Below are positions 28,301 to 36,631 of a stretch of 64,000 nt of DNA, one piece after another. Each line of letters opens with the position of its first letter. The first letter of the stretch is position 1. A model generated the notes under the pieces. That model saw nothing but the letters and a program-made list of their open reading frames with translations. It searched no databases and was not told the origin of the DNA. The DNA is from Hyella patelloides LEGE 07179 (GTDB lineage Bacteria > Cyanobacteriota > Cyanobacteriia > Cyanobacteriales > Xenococcaceae): positions 1 to 64,000 of the forward strand of contig NZ_LR213767.1 of NCBI RefSeq assembly GCF_900659865.1, in the 5' to 3' direction. The translations under genes and the position numbers were made by a program.

Positions 28301-28586
28301 AGCACTCACTCAATTACGTCAGCATTCAGAAATTAAAATCATAATTTGTGATATCGAGATGCCCAAGGTGAATGGATTTGAGTTTTTGCATGCCTATCAT
28401 CAAGATGCTAACTTGTCGCCAGTGGATACGATCGTGTTAACTTCTCGTAGTAGTCTTAAGCATCGCCAAATGGCTTTTGAATTGGGAGCTAGGGCATATT
28501 TAACCAAGCCTTACTCTGAGCAGAAATTGCTTAGTTTGCTATCCGACTTGATCTCTCAAAAAACAGCAAATATCTCAGTTTCTTAG
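25350..28586 (+). CDS. pixL: Hybrid CheA-type histidine kinase PixL
   Basis: 1078-aa CheA-like kinase with a C-terminal receiver. An Hpt domain at about 5-125 has phospho-accepting His50 in NAHTFKGSAASAE. It is followed by a low-complexity acidic/Ser linker (about 270-400, with a run of serines), a dimerisation segment, and an HATPase domain (LLHLVRNAIAHGIESP N-box, VADDGQGL G1, SGRGVGLDVV G2, about 590-730). A CheW-like P5 domain covers about 735-885. The receiver at about 945-1070 has acidic pair VDDSP, Asp1001 (IIICDIEMPKVNG) and Lys in YLTKPYS. It should phosphorylate PixG and PixH in response to PixJ. A strong AGGAGA precedes the ATG. Confidence 0.9.
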   Translation: MTNEQDIRNQVYQCFLTEASSLLPALEQDLLSVLEEPSIDKIHNLMRNAHTFKGSAASAERETIRTVAHHLEDVFKALYSPNINWDEELSALLWECYECLRESVTAEIAQSFERSQYQPKHTDSTLEETEILNRVAVVFAKLQTKLGDFFDREAPLPTSEELGFDVVGSIFAESMQQELQQLAAILATENSEQVAITLSSEAEFFIGIAESYNLPGMKELAQTILTALKQHPNQAILIAKLALEDLQKARTAVLDGDRYRGGEPSIALRELAAQGSSSSSSSSLTHLDRLVKATNSKLFLEPETPEDTSESESEVSLEPVPVEPNYQQLGTTVSPQEQQAPDTVSSRQLNAGDAIDQILQKIGLDRQESEVSEDSDFSHQSDREQKTTPPKSDFSSQSSGKEVRVDLLQLKRLNSIFGELTIAQNQQTLQTNQSQENTQKTLKQLQRCQQGLNLIRDWSDKYCSAQREKLPHSQASEGASPSLIGERFDSLEMDAYSEMHILIQSVRSTMVQLQSNIEEVDFSVRQSQLMLKKKGKLLADAQDNLLQARMLPLGLLLKRFPPIIKQLATVNRKPAQLELIGTHILIDKSIAENLFDPLLHLVRNAIAHGIESPEMRRQRGKSETGSIRIHAYHQGNRTIIEVADDGQGLNWERIRVSGVEQQLLDPDRAEIASERELAELLFEPGFSTTEQITELSGRGVGLDVVRSQIQRLQGSVTVSSVAGEGTVFSLHLPLVLITAKMLVCQSNGLSYALLTESIERVLQPEPDRISSQTIIQGHPHQKFLLWGEGKERQQVPIRTLASLLAYSFPTDSFSDSIPTQRQKIAPLVMLQQQDQLLCLEVEQIVTKQEFAIKSLGKKPTLPSYIQGYSVLSNSRLVMVLDPLELVNQTWSQFNSSRQARILPESITVSTSPLNWSAEIEQSSLPTSNSSSDRLLSPSGSLNSTLALQGQSILIVDDSPTQRKLLVLMLEKAGCSVLQAEDGQEALTQLRQHSEIKIIICDIEMPKVNGFEFLHAYHQDANLSPVDTIVLTSRSSLKHRQMAFELGARAYLTKPYSEQKLLSLLSDLISQKTANISVS

Positions 28587-28603
28587 CAGAGAAGATTTTA
28601 CTT

Positions 28604-29083
28604 ATGTTCAACACCCATTTTCCACCCCAACGACTCTCTCACATTACTTCTGATGTTAAATTACTCAAAGTGCTTGTGTTTGAGATGGCAAATCATTTTT
28701 TCGCTTTGCCAATTAGTACGATCTTCAAGGTAATCAACTGTCCTCCTGTTACTAATACAGCAGATAGCAGTTTGGGAATCACAGATTTTGAAGGGCAAAC
28801 CGTAACTGTTGTCAATCTTGCTCAGAAATTATCTCCCCAGAATTCTGCTACTGAGCGAATGCAAAAACGCTTTTTAATCCTGAGCCAAACTCGCCAAGGC
28901 GAACTCTATGGAATTCCTATTGATAATTCTCCTGCTTTGATAGAACTACCAATGGATAACATTCGTCCATTACCTTTGTCTGCTAGCCAAGTTAACCCTC
29001 TTAATATTGCTACTCATGTAGCTATTTTGCCAAAATCTGAGGGTTCTCTCAAAATTTTTTTACTAGGGCATATAGTCAATTAA
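28604..29083 (+). CDS. Second CheW-like protein of the pix operon
   Basis: 159-aa CheW-domain protein 18 bp after pixL. It reads VLVFEMANHFFALPISTIFKVINCP at the N-terminus, has FEGQTVTVVNLAQKL at the position of the receptor-binding motif, and ends with a short tail. The usual NxRG motif is changed to DFEGQ, so its coupling role may differ from PixI; it may instead link PixL into the array or to other receptors. Operon position supports a role in phototaxis or motility signalling. Confidence 0.8.
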   Translation: MFNTHFPPQRLSHITSDVKLLKVLVFEMANHFFALPISTIFKVINCPPVTNTADSSLGITDFEGQTVTVVNLAQKLSPQNSATERMQKRFLILSQTRQGELYGIPIDNSPALIELPMDNIRPLPLSASQVNPLNIATHVAILPKSEGSLKIFLLGHIVN

Positions 29084-29084
29084 A

Positions 29085-29156
29085 CTAGATCGTGGTGGCG
29101 ACTAAATAAACAGCCCCCAAAAAATTTTTGGCAGTTTTATCGTAGCGCGTCGCAAT
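29085..29156 (-). pseudogene. Remnant of IS5-type transposase C-terminus
   Basis: On the minus strand these 23 codons plus stop read YDKTAKNFLGAVYLVATT with short flanks, the usual C-terminal end of IS5-group DDE transposases (RYDK-x-A-x-NFLA). Nothing else of the transposase remains. The fragment lies between the pix operon end and the next gene, and begins directly after that gene's stop codon. Confidence 0.65.
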
Positions 29157-30752
29157 CTAATTAAAATTCCTAGTTACTCTAAGTGGCTCGTTATCTTTTA
29201 AATGCTCTACTTTTGTGGTTAGCTCCCAATGGGATTTTAATTGCCCTAATTGAAAAGTGCGACTCATGACAACATAGATTGAGGTTTGATCGACTCCAAT
29301 ACCCGCAGAATGTACCTTAGCCCAAGAGTCGGCGTATAACTCATCATAGACTTGCCAATGTCCATCTTGCCAAGATAAACAACGGAAAAACTTAAAAGGT
29401 GTGGATTTTTTCCCTGTAATGAGGATTTTTTGTAAGATAGTGCGGATGAGATTGGGAAAGAATCGCCCGATACTAAGCATAACTAACCGCAGCGCAATTA
29501 AGTTAAAGGGGTTCATTTGCTTTTGTTTTGCCCAACCTAAAGAACCAGATATAGTTATCTTATCGTCTTCTACAGTGATTTTATAGTTACCAATCAGATG
29601 TCCTACAGCATTTTTTAGTTTACTTCCTTCTACCACCAATAAGGAAAATTGAGTATCGGAAGCAATTAACTTACCATCACGAAATAGTTTAAACACACCT
29701 CCTTTATTCAAGGCTAAATATAGCTCTGTATCGTCACGACGATCTATTAAGATACCTCCCTCTTGTAACCAAAAACGCTCTTTGGGTAGAGGTTTTAAAG
29801 GAGGGCGAGCGGGTATATAATCACGCCATGCTAGCAAATAATTCCAGGTATGATGTCCAATTATGCGATCATCACTGTAACAAGCACCTAAACCATTAGC
29901 TAATCCTTGTAAAAAGCGATCGTTGATATTTAATGCTTCGGGTAACCATTTTCCCACTAATTCAAAACCATGAGGAAAGAAATTGTAAGTATTACGACTG
30001 GTATATTCTCCTCCATAAGAGCCGTCAGGATGGACAAATTGAGCAGTTAAGAGAGTTGCTTTCGCGATCGCGTCTCGTAATCTATTATTAGGGTTAAGCT
30101 CGTATACCCTTGCTAAACAGGAAATAGTTAAAGTGTGGTAGCCTGGATCGCAGCCTTCGTATTCTTGAAACCAGCCTTCAGAATTTTGCCAAGATAATAC
30201 TTGTTCGAGGCGTTGTGCTTTACTCTCATCCCAACGATCTAGTTTGAGTAATTGAGATAATAGCTCTAAGCACAGTACTATTAATGCCTGGTGATTAGTT
30301 AATCTGCCACTTTCTTGATGATGAGCTAACCAATCGGCTCTTCTGACTAAAAATTTTAAGGTTTCGGAGTTATCTAACTCCATTAGGGTATAGCTATCGA
30401 TAAAAGCTAGTAAAGAAAAGGCTGCTGCTCCTGCTGCTCGCTCATACGGGAAATAATCATCACAAGAGCCATTACTATGAGAGCTTCTTAAACCATAAAG
30501 AATACCCGCCTCGATCCATTCTTTGAGTATCGGTTGCTGATAAAATTGATTATCAGGTAAGTCTGTATGGTATGCCAACGCCAGAGGATAGACAAATTCT
30601 TGAGACATTCCCGCAGGAAAATCTATTACCTTGTATTGCCAAAAGGTGCGATCAAAGCAACCATAGGTAGGACTGTGAGGATTACGATCTAGTAGGGTTA
30701 ATATTTTAGGAATTTGCGCTAAAGCTTCGCGAGCAAATAAGTCTCTATTCAT
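29157..30752 (-). CDS. Putative toroid-fold protein of unknown function
   Basis: 531 aa from the ATG at 30752, chosen because AAAGGGGAATT gives a strong ribosome binding site; an upstream ATG at 30785 would add 11 residues. Repeating helical hairpins with aromatic and glycine-rich turns (SCDDYFPYERAAGAAAFSL, EGWFQEYEGCDPGYHTLTISCLARVYE, HPDGSYGGEYTSRNTYNFFPHGFEL) suggest an (alpha/alpha) toroid like that of glycan-acting enzymes, followed by a beta-rich C-terminal third like a heparinase-type sandwich. No signal peptide is seen. Glycan lyase or hydrolase activity is only inference. Confidence 0.65.
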   Translation of the reverse strand: MNRDLFAREALAQIPKILTLLDRNPHSPTYGCFDRTFWQYKVIDFPAGMSQEFVYPLALAYHTDLPDNQFYQQPILKEWIEAGILYGLRSSHSNGSCDDYFPYERAAGAAAFSLLAFIDSYTLMELDNSETLKFLVRRADWLAHHQESGRLTNHQALIVLCLELLSQLLKLDRWDESKAQRLEQVLSWQNSEGWFQEYEGCDPGYHTLTISCLARVYELNPNNRLRDAIAKATLLTAQFVHPDGSYGGEYTSRNTYNFFPHGFELVGKWLPEALNINDRFLQGLANGLGACYSDDRIIGHHTWNYLLAWRDYIPARPPLKPLPKERFWLQEGGILIDRRDDTELYLALNKGGVFKLFRDGKLIASDTQFSLLVVEGSKLKNAVGHLIGNYKITVEDDKITISGSLGWAKQKQMNPFNLIALRLVMLSIGRFFPNLIRTILQKILITGKKSTPFKFFRCLSWQDGHWQVYDELYADSWAKVHSAGIGVDQTSIYVVMSRTFQLGQLKSHWELTTKVEHLKDNEPLRVTRNFN

Positions 30753-30785
30753 AATTCCCCTTTGTTGCACCCTAAATGGTTTCAA

Positions 30786-31062
30786 GTAATTTAGATTTTA
30801 TTCACTAAATTAAAAATAGAATAATTGTAAATGTAACAATACCTAAAACTATGTATTGTTAAAAAATATTCACATCTTTTACATAAATAAACACAGATAC
30901 AAGCGAATTATCAAACTATGTTGTCTGAGCTTTTTACGAAAATAGATTAATATAATTATTTGTAGGATGGGTATAGCTATTGCCAAAATCATTTAGATAT
31001 TTAGCTTTTGGCAAACTTGCTTAAACTCGACCTTAAATAAGATATTTTAATTAATATATTCA
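30786..31062. other. Intergenic region between divergent genes
   Basis: A+T-rich 277 bp between two divergent genes. TGGCAA / TTGCCA-type short repeats lie at 30977-31020 (TTGCCAAAATCATT ... GCTTTTGGCAA). No gene or clear regulatory site is seen. Confidence 0.3.
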
Positions 31063-32736
31063 GTGAAACTTTTTTTAAAATCCAAATCCAATTTTTGGCT
31101 TACTGTAAGTATTATTACAGCGATTTTATTTAGTCTTAGTGGATTAAAAATTGCTTTACAGTCTCCCTATACAGTACAAGATGATGCCAGACAGTATATC
31201 TTTTGGATGCAGCAGTTTAATGGTAATGGGTTTTGGCAAAACGATTTGATTGCTGATTATTTTAAATCTGTAACCCCTGTGGGATTTACTAATTTATATA
31301 GGCTAGTTGGTAGCTTAGGTATAGATGTCTTTTTCTTTAATAAAATATCAACTTTAATCATTGGTGTTACGACAACTATTTATTGTTTTTTAGTTTGTGT
31401 AGAAATTTTTCCCATACCTTTTGCTGGTTTTATTAGTAGCCTATTGCTTAATCAAAATCTTTGGATGGTAGATGATTTGTCTTCAGGTACGCCAAGAGCC
31501 TTTATTTACGTTTTCTTATTAGCATTTATTTATTATCTATTACGACAAAATTTAATCTTGTGTTTATTAATGATACTGTTACAGGGTTTATTTTATCCTC
31601 AAGCTGTTTTAATTTCTGTTATGGTTTTAAGTTTAAGGTTATTGCAGTATCAGAAACCTCAAAAGATTGAATTATGGGGGTTATTTGTAAGCGTTATTAT
31701 TTTAGCTGCTTATGGTTTTAAAACATCTAATTTTGCACCAGTTGTTACCGCTAGTCAAGCAAAATTATTACAAGAGTTTTTGCCAGAAGGAAGGAGTGCT
31801 TTTTTTTCAGATAGCTTCAGTGGATTTTGGTTAACTGGCAGAAGAAGTGGGTTTTTCACAATTGAATGGCAATACAGTTTGATGTGTATTTATGGAATTA
31901 GCTTATGGTGGTTACAACAGTATCCTAATCGCTTTCCTTTAGTCAAAGAAATCAAACCACAAATCAAAGTTTTATTGGAATTATTTCTGGCTTCAGTATT
32001 ATTATTTTTATTAGCGCATCTTTTACTATTTAGACTACATTTACCTGCCCGTTATACCCATCATACTCAGAGAATTATTATTGCTTTAATTGACGGTATT
32101 ACGATCGCAGTTATTTTTAATAAATTTATTTCATGGATTGACAACATATTTTGTAAGAAAAGTTATGTAAACATTTCTACGAGATTCATTTGCTTAATAG
32201 CTTTAATTTGTATATTACTTTATCCTACCTATGCCGTGCAAAGCTATCCTGAAAGATTAGGTTATGTAACAGGGGAATCCGAGGAGCTTTATCAATTTTT
32301 GCAACAACAACCCAAAGATATTTTAATTGCTACCCTGAGTAAAGAAGCAGATTTTATTCCTAGTTTAGCAGCACGCTCTGTATTAGTAGCAAAAGAATAT
32401 GCTATCCCTTACCATCGAGGTTATTATCAACAAATTAGCCAGCGAGTTCAAGATTTAATCTCAGCACAGTATAGCTTAGAGCAAAATACCCTAGTTGATT
32501 TTATTAAAAAATATAACGTTGATTTACTATTAATAGATAATAACTCTTTTACTGTAGAATACCTGACAAATAATCAGTGGCTACAACAATTTAAAATAGA
32601 AACTAACCGCGCTATCGATCTCTTAAAAAATAAACAAAAACCCATTTTAATACATTACAGCGATCGCTGTAATGTATTTAAAACAAAAAATCAGATTTTA
32701 TTAGATACAAGCTGCATAGTAAAATTAATCAAATAA
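31063..32736 (+). CDS. Polytopic membrane protein, GT-C-like, unknown function
   Basis: 557 aa from a GTG start. Ten or more hydrophobic helices run from residue 12 to about 395, followed by a soluble C-terminal domain. The first large loop has QDDARQYIFWMQQF, an acidic motif in the place where GT-C glycosyltransferases carry their catalytic Asp pair. That fold would use a polyprenyl-phosphate sugar donor on the periplasmic side, but I do not recognise a named family. The last 30 codons contain a 30-bp perfect palindrome at 32649-32678. It is upstream of a GT39-type gene on the same strand, 537 bp away. Confidence 0.6.
   Translation: MKLFLKSKSNFWLTVSIITAILFSLSGLKIALQSPYTVQDDARQYIFWMQQFNGNGFWQNDLIADYFKSVTPVGFTNLYRLVGSLGIDVFFFNKISTLIIGVTTTIYCFLVCVEIFPIPFAGFISSLLLNQNLWMVDDLSSGTPRAFIYVFLLAFIYYLLRQNLILCLLMILLQGLFYPQAVLISVMVLSLRLLQYQKPQKIELWGLFVSVIILAAYGFKTSNFAPVVTASQAKLLQEFLPEGRSAFFSDSFSGFWLTGRRSGFFTIEWQYSLMCIYGISLWWLQQYPNRFPLVKEIKPQIKVLLELFLASVLLFLLAHLLLFRLHLPARYTHHTQRIIIALIDGITIAVIFNKFISWIDNIFCKKSYVNISTRFICLIALICILLYPTYAVQSYPERLGYVTGESEELYQFLQQQPKDILIATLSKEADFIPSLAARSVLVAKEYAIPYHRGYYQQISQRVQDLISAQYSLEQNTLVDFIKKYNVDLLLIDNNSFTVEYLTNNQWLQQFKIETNRAIDLLKNKQKPILIHYSDRCNVFKTKNQILLDTSCIVKLIK
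32649..32678. repeat. 30-bp perfect palindrome centred on GCGATCGC
   Basis: A perfect 15+15 bp palindrome inside the 3' end of the membrane-protein gene, coding for about ten residues (IHYSDRCNVF). The centre at 32663/32664 is a HIP1 octamer. It can form a cruciform or hairpin, and its length is far beyond chance in coding DNA. Confidence 0.85.
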
Positions 32737-33273
32737 ATTCTAGTAGCATTATTACCTGTCGATCGTATACTGTTGCTGTTTTTTTAGTATCTTGGATTTA
32801 AACAACAACAAAATTCTTCTTTCGATCTAACATCAAATTCTTGGCAAATCGAGTTCAATTTAAAGTAGATTTAAGATAGTTTATAAAAAATTAGATCGTG
32901 AGTTAACAGTAACTTCCAATAGATTTTCACGATTTAATTTTAACATTTTACACAATATTCTAATGCTATATTTTGTTGATAAATTTGATAATATTTTAAT
33001 TATTTCCAGATTTTTTTTGATTTTTTAAAACATTCATACAGTGTATATACTTGTAACAAAGCCAGAACATTTAAATATATTAAACTAAATTAATAGATCT
33101 CAATTGAAGCTCTCTGCAACTTTGCACCAAACTAAGCGGGACTTGTACCCATCGCATTAGGGTATAAACGACTCTGCACGAGATTCAAAATAGTTTATGA
33201 TGGATAACCATTACATTTATTCAGTCTTCAATCTCTAATGATAATTGATAACTGATAACCAACAACTGATAAA
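32737..33273. other. Intergenic region, no supported gene
   Basis: 537 bp, A+T-rich. A GATAATTGATAACTGATAACC stretch of short direct repeats near 33240-33262 directly precedes the ATG of the next gene and leaves no obvious ribosome binding site. No RNA gene or strong hairpin is seen. Confidence 0.35.
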
Positions 33274-35178
33274 ATGCCCAATACCAATCAAAAAACTAAC
33301 ATCATCGACTTATTAATTCCCCTATTAGCATTAGGATTATTCACTTTTGGTATTGGTAACTATGGTTTATATGAACCCCATGAAAGTCATTTTGCAATGG
33401 TAGGGAATGAGATGATATGGCGAGGAGATTGGATTACACCTTATCTTAATGGCGCACCTTATCTCAATAAGCCTCCACTGATATATTGGTTGATTGCGAT
33501 CTCTAAAACTTTTTTTGGTAATACTGAATTTGCAGCGAGATTTCCGATTGCGATAGCTGGTTGGCTAGGGATAATAGTTGCAGGAAAATGGAGTAAAGAT
33601 TTATGGGGAGTTACTGCTAATCGGATTACGGTTTTGATGCTATCAGTAAGTCTCGGCTGGTTTATTTTTAGTCATCAAATATTAACTGATGTTTTACTGG
33701 CTACTTTAGTGCTTGCTAGTAATTATTTTTTATGGAAATTACTCTATAAACCTCAATCATTAATTTATTTTTTTTGCTTGTATTTTTTGATTGCTCTATG
33801 CTTATTAACCAAAGGATTAATTGGAATATTTTTTATTGCTTGCAGCTATATAGCGATCGCAATTTATCATCGTAACTGGTATATTTTTAGGAAAACCAAA
33901 TTACTTTTAGGTGGCTTATTTATTTTAGCTTTGGTATTGCCTTGGTGTCTGGCAATTGAACGAGCAAATCCTGAGTTTTGGCATTATTTCATTTTCAATG
34001 AACATATAAGTCGTATTTTTGACCGACGTTTTCCTCCAGATTATGTAGTCTCCAAAATTAATGCTTTAGGCTATTTAGGCATTACAGCTTTATGGTGCGT
34101 ACCTTGGAGCTTATTTTTACCTTCTGTGTTTAGGTTTATTTGGCAACAATTAAAAACTGATAGCAAGAGCCAAAAAACACCACAACAAGATGCTATTTTA
34201 TTGTTAACTAATACTTTTATTTTACCAATTATTATATTTTTACCGTTATCTTCTCGATTAATTTATTACAGTATTCCCGCCATACCTGCCTATACAATAT
34301 TGTGTGCTAGCGCATTTATTAATCAGTCATCAGCAGAAAAAATACAGCTATTCACAAGATACTGGATTTTCAAAAAAATTAATCTTAATTGTGTTTTTGA
34401 TATTTATGGATATATTGTGATTGTTATGGGGGTTATTGCTACTATAGCGATCGCTATTTTTCCTCAATTATTTCAGTCTTTTACTGTAATTAAAAATTAT
34501 TCTATCTTTACCAGTTTAGTTTTAGCAAATATTTTAATCTTAGCATTAGGCTTTTTGGTTTCGGGTATTGAGCTATTAAAACAAAATTATGCCTTATCCT
34601 TTAAATCTTTAGTAATTAGCTTATTTGTTTTCTACAGCATGATTACTATTGGCTTTGCTTTTTACCAAGATATTCGCTCTAGTAAAAATTTAGTCCGAAT
34701 AGTAGATACCAACTTACCGATTAATGCATTATGGATTTTTGAAGGTTCAAGAGAAATAGGTGCAGCAGGAGGTATAGCTTACTATCTCAATCAAGGACAA
34801 GAAATTAATCAAACCGAAGAATCCATTACTGATAACAAAGAGCTTCCTCTGGGCTTCATCTCAGGAAAAGGAAAAAAAGTATATCGTAATGTTCTGATTT
34901 TAGAAGATAGTGGAGAAAACAGAACACCACCCCAATTTCCAGGAAAAAAACCCAACTATTTAATTAATAAACAACAATTGCAATCCCATTGGGATAGTAC
35001 GCGCCCTGTAGTTTTTGTCACAGACTTTATGAGAGATTTGACAAATCCTCAAGACTCTATAGATCTCAATTTACCAAATAATGCTGGTAGAGCTTTATTG
35101 AGTATTGGCAAAAGACAGGTATATATCAATCAAGCTGCTATTAAAAACTTCAGAAGACAAGATCGGCGACTATACTAA
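33274..35178 (+). CDS. ArnT/PMT-type family 39 glycosyltransferase
   Basis: 634-aa membrane glycosyltransferase with about twelve hydrophobic helices. The signature first loop is present: GLYEPHESHFAMVGNEM, then RGDWITPYLNGAPYLNKPPLIYWL, as in ArnT and other GT39 proteins that move a sugar from a polyprenyl-phosphate carrier to lipid A, lipid or protein. The catalytic acidic residue should be the Glu of YEPHE. A C-terminal soluble domain begins near 500. The acceptor is unknown; cyanobacterial lipid A differs from the enteric substrate, so the arnT name is not applied. Confidence 0.83.
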   Translation: MPNTNQKTNIIDLLIPLLALGLFTFGIGNYGLYEPHESHFAMVGNEMIWRGDWITPYLNGAPYLNKPPLIYWLIAISKTFFGNTEFAARFPIAIAGWLGIIVAGKWSKDLWGVTANRITVLMLSVSLGWFIFSHQILTDVLLATLVLASNYFLWKLLYKPQSLIYFFCLYFLIALCLLTKGLIGIFFIACSYIAIAIYHRNWYIFRKTKLLLGGLFILALVLPWCLAIERANPEFWHYFIFNEHISRIFDRRFPPDYVVSKINALGYLGITALWCVPWSLFLPSVFRFIWQQLKTDSKSQKTPQQDAILLLTNTFILPIIIFLPLSSRLIYYSIPAIPAYTILCASAFINQSSAEKIQLFTRYWIFKKINLNCVFDIYGYIVIVMGVIATIAIAIFPQLFQSFTVIKNYSIFTSLVLANILILALGFLVSGIELLKQNYALSFKSLVISLFVFYSMITIGFAFYQDIRSSKNLVRIVDTNLPINALWIFEGSREIGAAGGIAYYLNQGQEINQTEESITDNKELPLGFISGKGKKVYRNVLILEDSGENRTPPQFPGKKPNYLINKQQLQSHWDSTRPVVFVTDFMRDLTNPQDSIDLNLPNNAGRALLSIGKRQVYINQAAIKNFRRQDRRLY

Positions 35179-35347
35179 ATCAGTAGTTTTACTACAAGAT
35201 TGGCGATTTCATTATTTTCTTAAAACACAACGAATTACATCAGGCTGATCTGCATCAAAGTTTTTTCTAATATTGATATCTGATACTATTGCATCTAGCA
35301 TTGGTAATGCAAGTAACATTGTTTACCCAGTCATACTCACACTGACA

Positions 35348-36220
35348 TCAAGATTTGATAGTGCCATCAGGCATTATGGTATTGCCAAAATTAACATTAC
35401 TAAAACTAACTTCTCGAAAAATAGCATTTTTGAAATTAGCTTGTCTCAAATCAACATTTTGTAGATGTACTCGACTTAGAATTGCTTCGGTGAAATTTGC
35501 ACCAAACAAATTTGCGCCACCAAAATAAGTCTGGTTTATATTAGCTTTACTTAAATTAGCTTGTTTTAAATTGGATTTCCGTAAATCTGATTGATCTAAA
35601 TTTGCTTTCTCCAAATCAGCTTCAACTAAGTAAGCTCCTAAAAAAAGTGTTTTGCTTAAATTCGCTTCTTTCAACAAAGCTTCGCTTAAATTAGCATCTG
35701 ATAGCCTTGCTTCAGTCAAATCTGCATTACACAAATTAACTTGAAAAGATTTGATTCCACCTAATGCTGCTCTACGTAAATTTGTCTCAGCTAAACAAGT
35801 TTTGTTTAATGTTGCACATTCCAAATCAATCCCTCTCAAATCAACTTTGCGTAAATTCACTTTACTTAGGCTAATTCCATAAAGTCCTTCTACTTCAAGA
35901 AGATTAGTATCTTTTAAGCTTACTTCATCTAAACAAGCCCATTCAAGATTAGCCCCGCTTAAATTTACTTTTTGTAAATTTGTCTGACTTAAATTCGCAT
36001 TGTACAAATTTGTTTTACTGAGATTTGCTTTATATAGATTGGCTTGAATAATAGAAGCAAATTCTAGATTTGTATTACTTAAGTTGCTATCTTGTAAATT
36101 AGCTTTGTTCAGATTAATATCACATAGTTCGAGATTACTCAAATCGCTCCCATGCAAATCAAGATTAGAAAAATTTCGTTTTCCTGATGAATATCGGTTT
36201 AAGATTAGGTCAATTTCCAT
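35348..36220 (-). CDS. Pentapeptide repeat protein
   Basis: 290 aa, almost entirely A(D/N)Lxx-type pentapeptide repeats from about residue 16 to 285 (SNLDLHGSDLSNLELCDINL, ANLYKANLSKTNLYNANL). These build a right-handed quadrilateral beta helix. There is no signal peptide, catalytic motif or extra domain. Some pentapeptide proteins mimic DNA and protect gyrase, while most cyanobacterial ones have no known role. Monocistronic. Confidence 0.88.
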   Translation of the reverse strand: MEIDLILNRYSSGKRNFSNLDLHGSDLSNLELCDINLNKANLQDSNLSNTNLEFASIIQANLYKANLSKTNLYNANLSQTNLQKVNLSGANLEWACLDEVSLKDTNLLEVEGLYGISLSKVNLRKVDLRGIDLECATLNKTCLAETNLRRAALGGIKSFQVNLCNADLTEARLSDANLSEALLKEANLSKTLFLGAYLVEADLEKANLDQSDLRKSNLKQANLSKANINQTYFGGANLFGANFTEAILSRVHLQNVDLRQANFKNAIFREVSFSNVNFGNTIMPDGTIKS

Positions 36221-36282
36221 GCTTTTGAATTCTATATTAATGTTTTAAACTGGATTTCATCCATCTTTTAACCAATCTAAAA

Positions 36283-36465
36283 TTAGAGGAATAACTGGAG
36301 GAAATTCAAAATGCGGAAATTAATGTTACTATCAGTTTGATTGATAATGTTGCCAAAGCTGTCATAGCTGATGTGGTTGAGAAAGTTACCGTTACTATCG
36401 ATGACATCTCTGATGGTGCTTTGGCGGTCTGTCAGACCCCAGAGAGTTGGTATTACTAGTTTCAA
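36283..36465 (-). pseudogene. RHS/YD-repeat protein remnant
   Basis: A 60-codon frame reading LWGLTDRQSTIRDVIDSNGN and NHISYDSFGNIINQT is a clear match to the conserved segment just before the hyper-variable tip of RHS/YD-repeat proteins (the DhxGTvRdlvD...YDsFGn motif). Only this piece is present, without the upstream repeats or a toxin domain, so it is a fragment of a lost or rearranged gene. It lies in the 410-bp gap between the pentapeptide protein and selO. Confidence 0.7.
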
Positions 36466-36631
36466 ATCAATAGTTTTTTTGTCCTCACCTAATCTTGTAC
36501 GGTTATATATCTGATGTTAATTAGGCGTTGGTGACTGCGTAATGCTTTTGATGCAAGTATCTACGAAAAAATAATGTTTTAACGATCTGATTTCTTGATT
36601 AGCATTCTCTATTCAGCAACGCCGTTAATTA

